Source of the DNA: Catellatospora citrea
GTDB lineage: Bacteria; Actinomycetota; Actinomycetes; Mycobacteriales; Micromonosporaceae
Assembly: GCF_003610235.1 (NCBI RefSeq)
Contig: NZ_RAPR01000001.1
Location: 2,542,001-2,606,000, forward strand
Length of the DNA stretch: 64,000 nt
Direction: 5' to 3'
Shown here: piece after piece, positions 42,158 through 50,557 of the stretch
Position numbering within the stretch: the stretch's first letter is position 1
Layout: each line of letters begins with the position of its first letter
The notes under the pieces: model-generated
Database searches by the model: none
What the model saw: the letters and a program-made list of their open reading frames with translations, nothing else
Told to the model about the DNA's origin: nothing
Program-made: the position numbers and the translations under genes

Positions 42158-43516
42158 TCACTTGACGGTCGACAGGATGGTGTTGACCTGCTTCTCGGCG
42201 TCCGCCAGCAGCTTGCTGATGTCGGCGTTCTGGTCGGTCAGCACCTTCTGCATGGCCGTGTCCAGCACCGCGTAGATCTGCTGCGCCAGCGGCGGCTCGA
42301 GCTTCAGCGGGATGGTCGCGGTCGAGGCGAGGAACGGGCCGAAGTTCTCCGACGGGATGTTGGCGTGCTTCTTGGTCGCCTCCTCCCACTTGGCCAGCGA
42401 GGCGCCGGTCCAGATGTTCGGCTGGGGCAGGCCCACCGGCTGGCCCTTGGCGGCCGCCTTCTCGTTGTCGGCCGCGATGCGGCTCGGGTCGAGCGCGCCG
42501 CCCTTGAAGGACAGCCAGGTCAGACCAGCCTTGATCTTCTCCGGGCTGAGGCCGGCCTTGAACATGTAGCCGTCGCCGCCGCCCAGGGTGCCCTGGCCGC
42601 CGGGGATGCCCCCGAGCCCGAAGTCCTCGTACTTGGCCTTGTACTGGTTCACGATGACGGGGAAGTTGTCCGCCGAGCCGATGTACATGCCGAGCTTGCC
42701 CGACGCCATCATCTGCAGCAGGTCGGCCCACTCGAGCAGCTGGCGCTGGCCCATCGTGTTGTCCGTCCAGCGCATGTCCTTCAGCTGCTGCAGGACCTGC
42801 TTGCCCTTGTCGTTGTTGAAGGCGGCCTTCCAGGTGTCGCCGTCCTTGGCCGCGACATCGCCGCCGATGGAGTACATCTCCGCGGTGAAGTGCCAGCCGC
42901 CGGTGTTGTTCTTGCTGTAGTCGCCGTAGCCGACGACGCCGTTGCCCAGCGCCGTGATCTTCTTGGCCGCCTCGCGGACCTCTTCCCAGGTCTTCGGCGG
43001 GCTGGCCGGGTCGAGACCGGCCTTGGTGAACAGCGTCCGGTTGTAGACCAGGCCCAGCGAGTAGTTGGCCACCGGCACGCCGTAGACCTTGCCGTCGCCG
43101 CCGGTGAAGACCTTCATCAGGTCCGGCTTGACGTCCTTGATCGACGGGAAGTCCGCCAGCTGCGCCGAGATGTCCTGCACCTGGCGCTTGGCGATCAGCG
43201 CCGCCGGGTCGGTCAGGTAGACGTAGAAGACGTCCTCCAGCTGGCCGCCGGCCAGCTTGGTGGCGAACTGCTGGGGGTCCATGAACCCCTCTTTGGCGTC
43301 AATCTTGATGTTCGGGTACTTGGCCTCGAACGCCTTGATGTCGTCCTCGAAGTTCTTGCGGTTGACCGCGTCCGTCGCCGGGGGCATCCCGTTGACGGTG
43401 ATGGTCACCGGACCACTCGGGGTCTCCGGCTCATCGCCGGCGCAGGCCGCGCCGAGCATCGTCGTGCCGGCCACCAGCGCGAGCGCCAGCGACTTGCCGA
43501 GCAAACGTCGGTTCAT
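42158..43516 (-). CDS. Sugar ABC transporter substrate-binding lipoprotein (CUT1)
   Basis: 452 residues from ATG at 43516 (GGAG six nt upstream). A lipoprotein signal ends at LGAAC. The extracytoplasmic solute-binding fold contains YGVPVANYSLGLVYNRTLFT and KTWEEVREAAKKITALGNG. First gene of the glucan locus. It likely captures glucan oligosaccharides released by the secreted GH87-type enzymes and hands them to the following permeases. Confidence 0.93.
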   Translation of the reverse strand: MNRRLLGKSLALALVAGTTMLGAACAGDEPETPSGPVTITVNGMPPATDAVNRKNFEDDIKAFEAKYPNIKIDAKEGFMDPQQFATKLAGGQLEDVFYVYLTDPAALIAKRQVQDISAQLADFPSIKDVKPDLMKVFTGGDGKVYGVPVANYSLGLVYNRTLFTKAGLDPASPPKTWEEVREAAKKITALGNGVVGYGDYSKNNTGGWHFTAEMYSIGGDVAAKDGDTWKAAFNNDKGKQVLQQLKDMRWTDNTMGQRQLLEWADLLQMMASGKLGMYIGSADNFPVIVNQYKAKYEDFGLGGIPGGQGTLGGGDGYMFKAGLSPEKIKAGLTWLSFKGGALDPSRIAADNEKAAAKGQPVGLPQPNIWTGASLAKWEEATKKHANIPSENFGPFLASTATIPLKLEPPLAQQIYAVLDTAMQKVLTDQNADISKLLADAEKQVNTILSTVK

Positions 43517-43723
43517 CGGTTCTCCGATCCCTTCTGTATGCACACTCCGGACCTCAGCCGGCCCGGCGGCTCCGGCAGCGACGAGCGCTCCGGGTTTGTT
43601 AATCGCGCATTGCGGCCGCGTCGCTCGGGGGTTACAGCGCCGTGGCGTGAGCAGAAGGATAGGCGCGCTCGCGCCCGGAAGTCCAGAGGATGACGCAAAA
43701 ACGTGATGACTCGTTTGCCATCC

Positions 43724-43743
43724 ACTTGCACAGCCCCGCAAGT
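43724..43743. promoter_or_regulatory. Candidate LacI operator upstream of the sugar transporter
   Basis: ACTTGC-N8-GCAAGT dyad, 207 nt upstream of the binding-protein ATG. It uses the same CTTGC/GCAAG half-sites as the dyad before LacI A, with a longer spacer. Confidence 0.45.
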
Positions 43744-43832
43744 TCGTGACTCATCGATATGATCGCTCAAGAAGGGCGCGACCTGCGCAATCCCTAGATC
43801 GCCACCACCCGCCGGGCCCACCTCACCCCGTG

Positions 43833-43895
43833 CGCAACTCTTAAAGAGTCGCGCCTTCACGAGGGTCGTGAGGGCGCGACTCTATAAGAGTTGCG
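43833..43895. terminator. Long near-perfect hairpin after LacI B
   Basis: CGCAACTCTTAAAGAGTCGC... (43833-43855) pairs with 43873-43895 at 22 of 23 positions; loop 17 nt with a small inner CAC/GTG stem. It lies between the LacI B stop and the transporter promoter, so terminator or insulator. It may also be a dispersed repeat. Confidence 0.6.
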
Positions 43896-43936
43896 GCAGG
43901 TGGGAAGCCGGACGGGGCCGGAGGGCACGGGTGGGC

Positions 43937-44947
43937 CTAGGCGGGCACCGGGCACGGGCCGGTGGTGCTGCGGACGATCAGTTCGGGGTCGAACAGCACC
44001 TCTTCGGCCGCCGCCGGGCGGCCCTCCAGCTGCGACAGCAGGGAGATCACCGCCGCGCCGGCCATGGCCCGCACCGGTTGGCGCACCGTCGTCAGGGGCG
44101 GATCGGTCACGCCCATGAAGGTCGAGTCGTCGAAGCCGACCACCGACACGTCGTCCGGGACCTCCAGGCCCTGCTTGCGCACTGCCCGCACGGCGCCGAG
44201 CGCCAGCGCGTCACTCGCGCACACCAGGCCGGTGCAACCGGCCGCGAGCAGCCGATTCGCCGCGCCGCGGCCGCCCTCCACGGTGAACACCGTGTGGTCC
44301 ACCCAGCGCCGCCATCGGGTCTCGCCGCGTTCCTCCCAGAACTTCGCGAACCCGGCCAGCTTGCGGGCCGACGGCACGTGCCCGACGGGCCCCAGGATCA
44401 GCCCGATCTTCTCGTGGCCCAGTCCCGCGAGGTGCGCGAGCGCCTGTTCGGCCGCGCCGGTGTCGTCGACGCAGATCCGGGCCACGCCGAGGTTCTCGTC
44501 GGCCGCGTTGATCAGCACTATGGGCAGCCTGCGCTCGGTGAGCTGCTTGATCGCGGCGGGCCCGGCGTCGGCGTAGCTGCTGCCGACGAACACGATCCCG
44601 CCGACCTGCTGGGCCAGCAGCATCTCGATGTAGTGCGCCTCGGACACCCCGTCCGAGGTGCGCGTGCAGAGCACCGGCACCAGCCCGCGCTGGATCAGCG
44701 ACACCCCGATGACCTCGGCGAACGCCGGAAAGATCGGGTTGCTGAGGTCGGGCACGACCAGCCCGATCAGCCGGGCCCGCTCGCTGCGCACGGGCTCCGG
44801 CCGGGCGAAGCCGAACACGTCCAGCGCGGTGAGCACCGTGTCGCGGGTGGCCTGGGAGACTCCCGGCTTGCCGCGCAAGACCCGGCTCACGGTCGCCTCG
44901 GACACGCCCGCGAACTTCGCCACCGCCGAAAGCCTGCTCGTCGTCAC
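43937..44947 (-). CDS. LacI-family regulator B, upstream end of the glucan locus
   Basis: 336 residues. HTH: LSAVAKFAGVSEATVSRVLR near the N-terminus; sugar-sensing domain with VVPDLSNPIFPAFAEVIG and VVGFDDSTFMGVTDPPLTTV. It is encoded just upstream of the sugar transporter and resembles LacI A. A GCGCAA-TCGG-TTGCAC dyad lies 44 nt upstream of its start. A closely similar dyad precedes the hydrolase/GH87 C divergent region at 61121, suggesting both are targets. Confidence 0.93.
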   Translation of the reverse strand: MTTSRLSAVAKFAGVSEATVSRVLRGKPGVSQATRDTVLTALDVFGFARPEPVRSERARLIGLVVPDLSNPIFPAFAEVIGVSLIQRGLVPVLCTRTSDGVSEAHYIEMLLAQQVGGIVFVGSSYADAGPAAIKQLTERRLPIVLINAADENLGVARICVDDTGAAEQALAHLAGLGHEKIGLILGPVGHVPSARKLAGFAKFWEERGETRWRRWVDHTVFTVEGGRGAANRLLAAGCTGLVCASDALALGAVRAVRKQGLEVPDDVSVVGFDDSTFMGVTDPPLTTVRQPVRAMAGAAVISLLSQLEGRPAAAEEVLFDPELIVRSTTGPCPVPA

Positions 44948-44990
44948 CCCCGGGATCTTACAGCAAGCAGTGCAAAAACCAAGACGTGCT

Positions 44991-45006
44991 GCGCAATCGG
45001 TTGCAC
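44991..45006. promoter_or_regulatory. Candidate LacI operator upstream of LacI B
   Basis: GCGCAA-TCGG-TTGCAC, 5 of 6 arm positions paired, 44 nt before the LacI B start. Confidence 0.55.
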
Positions 45007-45033
45007 GCTCATGAACGCCCAGCTCACGGTGGG

Positions 45034-46095
45034 TCAGGCGGGCGGACCGAGGGAGAGGGCGAGGCGCAGGACGGCGTCGCGGAGCGGAAGGAGACGCCTG
45101 GCCTGGGACATGCGGTTGACCATGAGGGCTGTGGCGGCCATGCGCTGGGTGGGGCGACGGCGTTCGCGGTCGTACGCCCGCAGCCCGGCCGCCACGTCAC
45201 CGCCGGACAGGCACCGCGCCAGCGCGACCCCGTCGATGATCGCCTGACACGCGCCCTGGCCCAGGTCGGGTGTCATCGCGTGCGCCGCGTCGCCGAGCAG
45301 CGCCACGTTGCCCGCCGTGTACGACGGCAGCGCCGGGGCGAGGTGGTGGATGTCGTGCCGGATGACGTGCGAGGTGGCGTACCGGTCGAGCACCGCCGGG
45401 ATCGGGTCGTGCCAGTGACCGAAGACGCGGCGCAGCTCGTCGGGATCGTCGAGGGCGGGACGGTGGTGCTCGGGCGCGGTCAGCACGGCGTACCAGTTGG
45501 TGCGGCCCGGCCCCTGCGGGGTGACCCCGAACCGGGCGCCGACTCCCCAGGTCTCGCCGCCCACCTCGGTGTCCAGGTCGGCCGTGCCGCGCCAGACGGT
45601 CGCGCCCGCGTACCGCAGGCCGTGCCGGTCGCCGAACAGCGCCGTGCGGATCCGGCTGCCGATGCCGTCGGCCGCGACCACCACATCGTGGTCGCGGCGC
45701 AGCGCGGTGACGTCGTCGACGGGGCAGCCGAAGCGGACCACACCGGCGGGCAGCGCCTGGCTGAGCACGCCGAGCAGCGCGGGCCGCGACACCAGGTGGA
45801 CCGGCTCGCCGTGGCGCTCCCGGACCTTGTCCATGTCGAGGGTGACGATGCGCGACCCGTCGGGCCGGCGGATCGCGCCGCTGCGCTGGGGCAGCCCGGC
45901 CGCGCGCACCGCCCCGCCGACGCCGAGTCCGTCGAGCGCGCGCAGCGCCGACGGCCAGATGCCCAGACCGGTGCCGGTGGTCGGCAACGTGTCGCTGCGC
46001 TCGTACACACAGACCTGCCAGCCGGCCGCCCGCAGCCCGATGGCGGTCGCCAGACCGCCGATGCCGCCACCCACGACGGCCGCCGTTCTCGTCAT
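45034..46095 (-). CDS. FAD-dependent monooxygenase
   Basis: 353 residues. FAD-binding GGGIGGLATAIGLRAAGW at the N-terminus, the DG motif VVVAADGIGSRIRTALFG mid-protein, and GDAAHAMTPDLGQGACQAI near residue 270. All are hallmarks of aromatic hydroxylases and salicylate/kynurenine-type monooxygenases. It is divergent from a TetR gene with two identical operators between, so its substrate or product is probably the inducer. Substrate unknown. Confidence 0.92.
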   Translation of the reverse strand: MTRTAAVVGGGIGGLATAIGLRAAGWQVCVYERSDTLPTTGTGLGIWPSALRALDGLGVGGAVRAAGLPQRSGAIRRPDGSRIVTLDMDKVRERHGEPVHLVSRPALLGVLSQALPAGVVRFGCPVDDVTALRRDHDVVVAADGIGSRIRTALFGDRHGLRYAGATVWRGTADLDTEVGGETWGVGARFGVTPQGPGRTNWYAVLTAPEHHRPALDDPDELRRVFGHWHDPIPAVLDRYATSHVIRHDIHHLAPALPSYTAGNVALLGDAAHAMTPDLGQGACQAIIDGVALARCLSGGDVAAGLRAYDRERRRPTQRMAATALMVNRMSQARRLLPLRDAVLRLALSLGPPA

Positions 46096-46106
46096 GCCCC
46101 GAACGT

Positions 46107-46141
46107 ACTACAGCTGTAGTGGCACTGACTACAGCTGTAGT
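46107..46141. promoter_or_regulatory. Duplicated 14-bp TetR operator
   Basis: Two identical perfect palindromes ACTACAGCTGTAGT at 46107-46120 and 46128-46141, 21 bp centre to centre (two helical turns). They fill the gap between the divergent monooxygenase (ATG at 46095) and TetR (ATG at 46151) genes, so binding should block both promoters. Confidence 0.85.
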
Positions 46142-46150
46142 GTGGATCTC

Positions 46151-46708
46151 ATGTCCGATCGCAGGGAGCAGGTGCTCGACGCCGCCATCGCCGTGCTCGG
46201 CACGAAAGGGCTGCGCGCGCTGACCCACCGCGCGGTCGACGCCCAGGCCGGGCTCCCGGAAGGCTCGACGTCGAACAGCTTCCGCACCCGCGAGGCCCTG
46301 GTCGGCGGCATCCTCGACCGGCTCGTCGAGGTCGAGACCGCGGTGTGGCAGCGCCTGGCCGGCCGGCGCCCGCCCGGCTCACTGGATGACTTCGCCCAGC
46401 TCATCGGGGATATGGTGCGCGAGGTCACCGGCCCGGCGAAGGCGCTGACACTGGCCCGGCACGCGATCTTCCACGAGGCGGCGTTCCACCCGGGCCTGCA
46501 GGAAAGGATCCGGGCGGCCCGGCAGCGGCTGGCGGCCTGGGGCGAACCGTGGCTGGCGCAGTTCGGTTCGACCGCGCCGCAGGCCGACTACCTGACCGTG
46601 CTCGCCCTGCTCGACGGACTGGTGGCCATCCAGCTCGCCTGCCCGGAGCCGGATTTCGACCCGACGCCGTCCATCCTCACCACGCTGCGCGGCATGGCCA
46701 CCACCTGA
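46151..46708 (+). CDS. TetR-family repressor of the FAD monooxygenase
   Basis: 185 residues. HTH: REQVLDAAIAVLGTKGLRAL, then HRAVDAQAGLPEGSTSNSFR, as in TetR regulators of the PaaX/RutR-like size class. The ligand-binding half is helical. It starts 9 nt after the second operator palindrome. Local repressor of the divergent monooxygenase gene is inferred from this arrangement. Confidence 0.92.
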   Translation: MSDRREQVLDAAIAVLGTKGLRALTHRAVDAQAGLPEGSTSNSFRTREALVGGILDRLVEVETAVWQRLAGRRPPGSLDDFAQLIGDMVREVTGPAKALTLARHAIFHEAAFHPGLQERIRAARQRLAAWGEPWLAQFGSTAPQADYLTVLALLDGLVAIQLACPEPDFDPTPSILTTLRGMATT

Positions 46709-46747
46709 TCGGTCCAGCGACGCCGTCCCCGGCCGACGGCGCGGTGG

Positions 46748-47428
46748 TCAGTCGCGGCCGAGCCAGGTGGTGACGCAGGCCTCGTTGCCCTCGGGGTCGG
46801 CGAGCACCCGGAACGCGGGCGCCTCCTTGTCGTAGACCACCCGCCCGCCGGCGGCGACGGCCGCCGCGACCCGGCGGTCCGCCTCGTCGTGCGGCACCGA
46901 GATGTCGAGGTGGATGCGATTGCGCTGGGTGCGCGGACGGTCCATCTGCTGGAACCACACCGTCGGGCCCTGGCCGTACGGATCGACGACGGCGGCCCCC
47001 GGATCGTCGCCCACCTCGGCGTAACCGAGCACCGCCAGCCAGAACGGGCGCACCGCGGCGACGTCGAGCGCGTCGATGGCGATCTCCAGCAGCTGCACGG
47101 CGCGCGGCGACCCGCCCGCGGCGTCGGTCCGGTGCCCCGCCGCGGTCAACGCGGCCGACACCCGCACCGCCAGCTCGGTCTCCCGGCCGGTCACCCGCAT
47201 CGCCCCGGGCACCTGCACCGTCAGCAGGACCCGATCACCACGCAGGTCGAGCAGCAGCCGACGCTCCGCCCCCGGACCGGCCGCCGCCACCGCGAGCGAG
47301 GCCACCTCCACCGCCTGTGCCAGCGACGACACCTCCACCGCCGTGCACAACGCACCGAGCACGAACCGCCAGCCGTGACCGGTGACCGCATCGGACGCCT
47401 GCTGCCGGGTGAGGACCGCTTCGCTCAT
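46748..47428 (-). CDS. VOC protein with degenerate pterin-carbinolamine-dehydratase-like N-terminus
   Basis: 226 residues. Residues 1-105 resemble pterin-4a-carbinolamine dehydratase in layout (LTRQQASDAVTGHGWRFVLG, ETELAVRVSAALTAAG), but the catalytic His-His motif is replaced by ERRLLLDL, so dehydratase activity is unlikely. Residues 110-226 form a VOC half-barrel pair with LEIAIDALDVAAVRPFWLAV and FRVLADPEGNEACVTTW. A glyoxalase- or binding-type function is possible; metal ligands are not obvious. Confidence 0.82.
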   Translation of the reverse strand: MSEAVLTRQQASDAVTGHGWRFVLGALCTAVEVSSLAQAVEVASLAVAAAGPGAERRLLLDLRGDRVLLTVQVPGAMRVTGRETELAVRVSAALTAAGHRTDAAGGSPRAVQLLEIAIDALDVAAVRPFWLAVLGYAEVGDDPGAAVVDPYGQGPTVWFQQMDRPRTQRNRIHLDISVPHDEADRRVAAAVAAGGRVVYDKEAPAFRVLADPEGNEACVTTWLGRD

Positions 47429-47499
47429 GCCCCGATGCTGCCAGGGCGTGCGACGCGCGTACAGCGTTCATGGGGGCGACTCGGGTAGCCTTGCCCGCC

Positions 47500-48426
47500 A
47501 TGAGCGGTGGGCAAGGGCAACACGACGATCCACTCGACCGCCTGGCGGCCGAAGAGGACTGGAGCCGCCGCGCCAAGGCGGTCGAGAACCAGGTGGCACG
47601 CGAACGGCGCATGCCGTCGCTGCGACCCGCCCGCACGCCGCGACCGCGGCGCGACCGCGAGCCGAGGGGCGGAATCTCCCTCATCTTCGTCGCGCTCGTC
47701 GTCGTCATGCTGGTCAGCGCCGTGGCGGCGTGGACCGGCGTCGGCCATCCGTCACTGGTCGTGTTCTTCTTCGTGCTCTCCGGCTGGCTGGTCACCCTCT
47801 GCCTGCACGAGTTCTCCCACGCGCTGACCGCGCACCGCGGCGGCGACCACACCGTCGCCGAGAAGGGCTACCTGCGGCTCGACCCCCGCAAGTACGGCCA
47901 CCCGGTGCTCACGCTGCTGCTGCCGATGCTGTGGCTGCTCATCGGCGGGCTGCCGCTGCCCGGCGGCGCCGTGATGATCGAGAGCCACCGGCTGCGCAAC
48001 CGCTTCCGCGACGCGCTGGTCTCCGCGGCGGGTCCGGCCGTGAACGTCGCCGCGTCCATCGTGCTGCTGGCGGCCGTGGCGCTGGGCGGCCCGGCCTTCC
48101 TCAACTGGGACGCACCGCATCTGACCTTCTGGGCGGGGCTGACGTTCCTCGCCTACCTGCAGGTCGCGACGGCGATCCTCAACCTGCTGCCGGTGCCCGG
48201 CCTGGACGGGTACGGGATGATCGAGCCCTACCTGTCCCCCGGCGTGCGCCACGCGGGCAACAAGATCAAGCCGTTCGGCATCCTGATCGTCTTCGCCCTG
48301 CTGTACCTGCCGCTGGCGCGGGGCCTGTTCGGCGACGCGACCGTCTTCTTCCTCGACGTCTCCGGCGTGCCACGCGAACTGGCCGCCTACGGCAACTACC
48401 TGTTCCAGTTCTGGAAGAGCTGGTGA
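47500..48426 (+). CDS. Site-2 protease family (M50) membrane protein
   Basis: 308 residues from ATG at 47500. A charged, Arg-rich cytoplasmic N-terminus (to about 55) precedes six hydrophobic segments. The zinc motif HEFSHALTAHRGG (HExxH) is near residue 106, and NLLPVPGLDGYGMIEP holds the third ligand Asp. The family cuts membrane-bound substrates. Substrate unknown. It stands alone, followed by the DUF397 cluster on the other strand. Confidence 0.9.
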   Translation: MSGGQGQHDDPLDRLAAEEDWSRRAKAVENQVARERRMPSLRPARTPRPRRDREPRGGISLIFVALVVVMLVSAVAAWTGVGHPSLVVFFFVLSGWLVTLCLHEFSHALTAHRGGDHTVAEKGYLRLDPRKYGHPVLTLLLPMLWLLIGGLPLPGGAVMIESHRLRNRFRDALVSAAGPAVNVAASIVLLAAVALGGPAFLNWDAPHLTFWAGLTFLAYLQVATAILNLLPVPGLDGYGMIEPYLSPGVRHAGNKIKPFGILIVFALLYLPLARGLFGDATVFFLDVSGVPRELAAYGNYLFQFWKSW

Positions 48427-48517
48427 CGCACGGCGCCTGAAGCCGAGTGAGAACCGGCGGGCACCGCTGACCGCCGGCTGCCGCTGTGCCCGATCGCGAT
48501 CGACCCGCGCCGGGCGG

Positions 48518-48712
48518 TCAGCGGTCGAACTCACCGTCCTTGGCCGACCTCAGGAACGCCGCCCATTCCTCGCGGGTGAACACGACGACGGGTTCACTGG
48601 TGCGGGACCTGCGAATGCGCACCTCTTCGCCGCCCATGCCGACCTCTACGCAAGCCCCGGAGTCGCAGTAGGAACCCACGCGCCATTCGACATGCTGGTT
48701 GTCCGATGTCAT
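48518..48712 (-). CDS. DUF397 protein 1
   Basis: 64 residues from ATG at 48712, chosen because GAAGGG lies just upstream; an ATG at 48727 overlaps that site. The family core is WRVGSYCDSGACVEVG and VVVFTREEWAAFLRSAKDGE. DUF397 proteins pair with Scr1-type HTH regulators such as the one at 49107. Confidence 0.88.
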   Translation of the reverse strand: MTSDNQHVEWRVGSYCDSGACVEVGMGGEEVRIRRSRTSEPVVVFTREEWAAFLRSAKDGEFDR

Positions 48713-48798
48713 GGATTGACCCTTCATCGGTGGCTGGCAGCCCAGCGTACAAGGCAGTGACCGCCGTCATGAACTTTCGCGGCACAGTTGGCACAACG

Positions 48799-48835
48799 GA
48801 ACAGGTCCGTTCCTCGATGGGGAACGGACCTGTTC
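48799..48835 (-). terminator. Hairpin after DUF397 protein 2
   Basis: Perfect 15-bp stem GAACAGGTCCGTTCC with a 7-nt loop, 9 nt beyond the stop of the gene at 48845. No T-tract. Confidence 0.65.
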
Positions 48836-48844
48836 GGGACGCCG

Positions 48845-49045
48845 TCAGTCAGCGACGAAGTCCCCCGCCCTCACCCCCGCGATGAAGGCGGCGAATTCCT
48901 GGCGGGTGAAGCGAAGAACCGGCCCCTGCGGATCCTTCGCATCACGCACGCCGACCTCAGGTCCGAACTGCGCGACCTCCACACAGGCGCCGGTGTCACA
49001 GCGACTGCTTCTCCGCCAATTGACATGAGACTCGAGATTTGACAC
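48845..49045 (-). CDS. DUF397 protein 2
   Basis: 66 residues if started at GTG 49045 (VSNLESHVNWRRSSRCDTGA). The core WRRSSRCDTGACVEVAQFGP and VLRFTRQEFAAFIAGVRAGD is clear. The start is uncertain because the nearest good ribosome site is about 15 nt away. It is a paralogue of DUF397 protein 1 and lies 61 nt after the HTH gene on the same strand, the usual partner order. Confidence 0.88.
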   Translation of the reverse strand: MSNLESHVNWRRSSRCDTGACVEVAQFGPEVGVRDAKDPQGPVLRFTRQEFAAFIAGVRAGDFVAD

Positions 49046-49091
49046 GCGAAAAACACAGATCCCTTCTTGGTGTTGGTGGGAGTGGTCTTTC

Positions 49092-49108
49092 AGGCGGCTT
49101 GGCCGCCT
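49092..49108 (-). terminator. Short hairpin at the HTH gene stop
   Basis: AGGCGGC-TTG-GCCGCCT, a 7-bp perfect stem overlapping the stop codon of the HTH gene. Weak; possibly attenuates before DUF397 protein 2. Confidence 0.4.
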
Positions 49109-50003
49109 AGCTATCGGACTCCGCCCGCAAGGCCGCGATACGGGCCTCAAGCAGACGGCTGGAACGCTCGGCGCTGTACGACCTGCGCTCGATCGCGTCG
49201 AAGATCCGGCGATGGTGCGACACCTCGCCCGGATCGTGGAGGATCTCGTCTCTTGCCCATGCCTCGCGATAAAGGATGGCGTCATCTTCGCTGCCGAGTT
49301 CGAGCACGCTGAACGATCCGAGAGTGACGGCGAGCCCGGCGAGTTTCGGGGGCACGACCCTCAGGATGATCTTTCCCTCGGCGATGTGCTGCATCAGGTG
49401 TTGGAGCTGCTCGATACCGGTCTCACGGTCGCCGACGGTGCGCAGCAGCACCGACTCGTCGACCGTCAGCAGGTAGGTCGGCCGGTCCGCGCGGTCGAAG
49501 ATGTGTTCACGCCTACGCAGCCGGACTTCCAGCCGCGCCGCACGCTGATCCTCTGTGATCATGCGAAGTTCGCTGCTCCAGAAGTCCAGGACCGCCTCGG
49601 CGTGCCGTGGCGTCTGCAGCACCCCCGGCACCATGGCCGGGCAGAAGCTGCGGATCGTCGTGGCCTGGCTCTCGAACTGCATCAGCTGCATCAGTGCCGG
49701 GGTGAGATGAGAACGGTACTGAGAGGTGTCCCACCACCCGGCGACTCGGCGGCGCGCGGTCCTGGCGTCTTGAACGAGCTCGGCGACGGTGGCCGGATCG
49801 CTCACCTCGAGCTTCGCCAGCAGCGCCCGCAGGTCCGTGCCGGAGAGGGAGACTTCACCGCTCTCGATGCGCTGCACCTTGGACAGCGACCAGTCGAGTG
49901 CGGTGGCGACGTCCCCTTGCGTCAGCTCGGCCGCCTCTCGCCAACCGCGCAATGCCAGGCGGAGTCGACGGCGGGCCACGGCAGGCAGATCACCTGAGAC
50001 CAT
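49107..50003 (-). CDS. Scr1-type helix-turn-helix regulator with DUF5753 domain
   Basis: 298 residues. XRE HTH: LTQGDVATALDWSLSKVQRI near residue 27. A DUF5753 C-terminal domain follows, with FCPAMVPGVLQTPRHAEAVL and YLLTVDESVLLRTVGDRETG. Such regulators act with DUF397 partners in actinomycete development and secondary metabolism, often called antitoxin-like although no toxicity is shown. Both DUF397 genes follow downstream. Confidence 0.93.
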   Translation of the reverse strand: MVSGDLPAVARRRLRLALRGWREAAELTQGDVATALDWSLSKVQRIESGEVSLSGTDLRALLAKLEVSDPATVAELVQDARTARRRVAGWWDTSQYRSHLTPALMQLMQFESQATTIRSFCPAMVPGVLQTPRHAEAVLDFWSSELRMITEDQRAARLEVRLRRREHIFDRADRPTYLLTVDESVLLRTVGDRETGIEQLQHLMQHIAEGKIILRVVPPKLAGLAVTLGSFSVLELGSEDDAILYREAWARDEILHDPGEVSHHRRIFDAIERRSYSAERSSRLLEARIAALRAESDS

Positions 50004-50131
50004 GGCGGCCCTCCCGATCGTCTCCCGTTCCGTGATCTAGCCGTGCAGCAGGTTGGGATGCCGCTGTGTGATGCAACGCACAGACGTTACACCGCGGCAT
50101 CCCGGTTGGACACCACCGATGAAAAGCGATG

Positions 50132-50557
50132 TCAATTCGTGTCCGCGCGGTACTCCATCGCCCGCACCAAGCCGCGTCTGACCTGCTCGAACATTCGCTC
50201 GTCGGTGGTCGAGAACAGCAGCTGGTACATCCCTCGGTAGAACCCGCGCAACTCGTACGAGTGAGTCCTGGCCCCCCAGCAGCCCCGGGCGCCGACCAGG
50301 AACGCCGCGGCGATCGTCGCCGCGACCGACATCGCACCGGTCCCGAGCACCGGCCAGGCGGTCGCCGCGGCGACGCCGGCGGTGCCCGTCGCGTAGAGCC
50401 GGGTGGTGGTGCCACCACCGCCGCTCCGGCGGGACGAGACGCAGACGATGTGCACCCCGTGCAGTCCGCTGAGCGCGAACCGGCGGGGTTCAGGAACGTA
50501 CACCTGGAGGTACCGGTGGTCGATGTGCGCCGACGGACCTCGGTAGTAGACGGGCAT
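50132..50557 (-). CDS. DUF6232-like membrane protein
   Basis: 141 residues. It opens MPVYYRGPSAHIDHRYLQVY, characteristic of DUF6232. A double hydrophobic helix (VAAATAWPVLGTGAMSVAAT and on to ARGCWG) is in the middle, and the C-terminus is soluble. Function unknown. It lies between the HTH cluster and the roadblock cluster, with a 25-bp dyad upstream. Confidence 0.72.
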   Translation of the reverse strand: MPVYYRGPSAHIDHRYLQVYVPEPRRFALSGLHGVHIVCVSSRRSGGGGTTTRLYATGTAGVAAATAWPVLGTGAMSVAATIAAAFLVGARGCWGARTHSYELRGFYRGMYQLLFSTTDERMFEQVRRGLVRAMEYRADTN

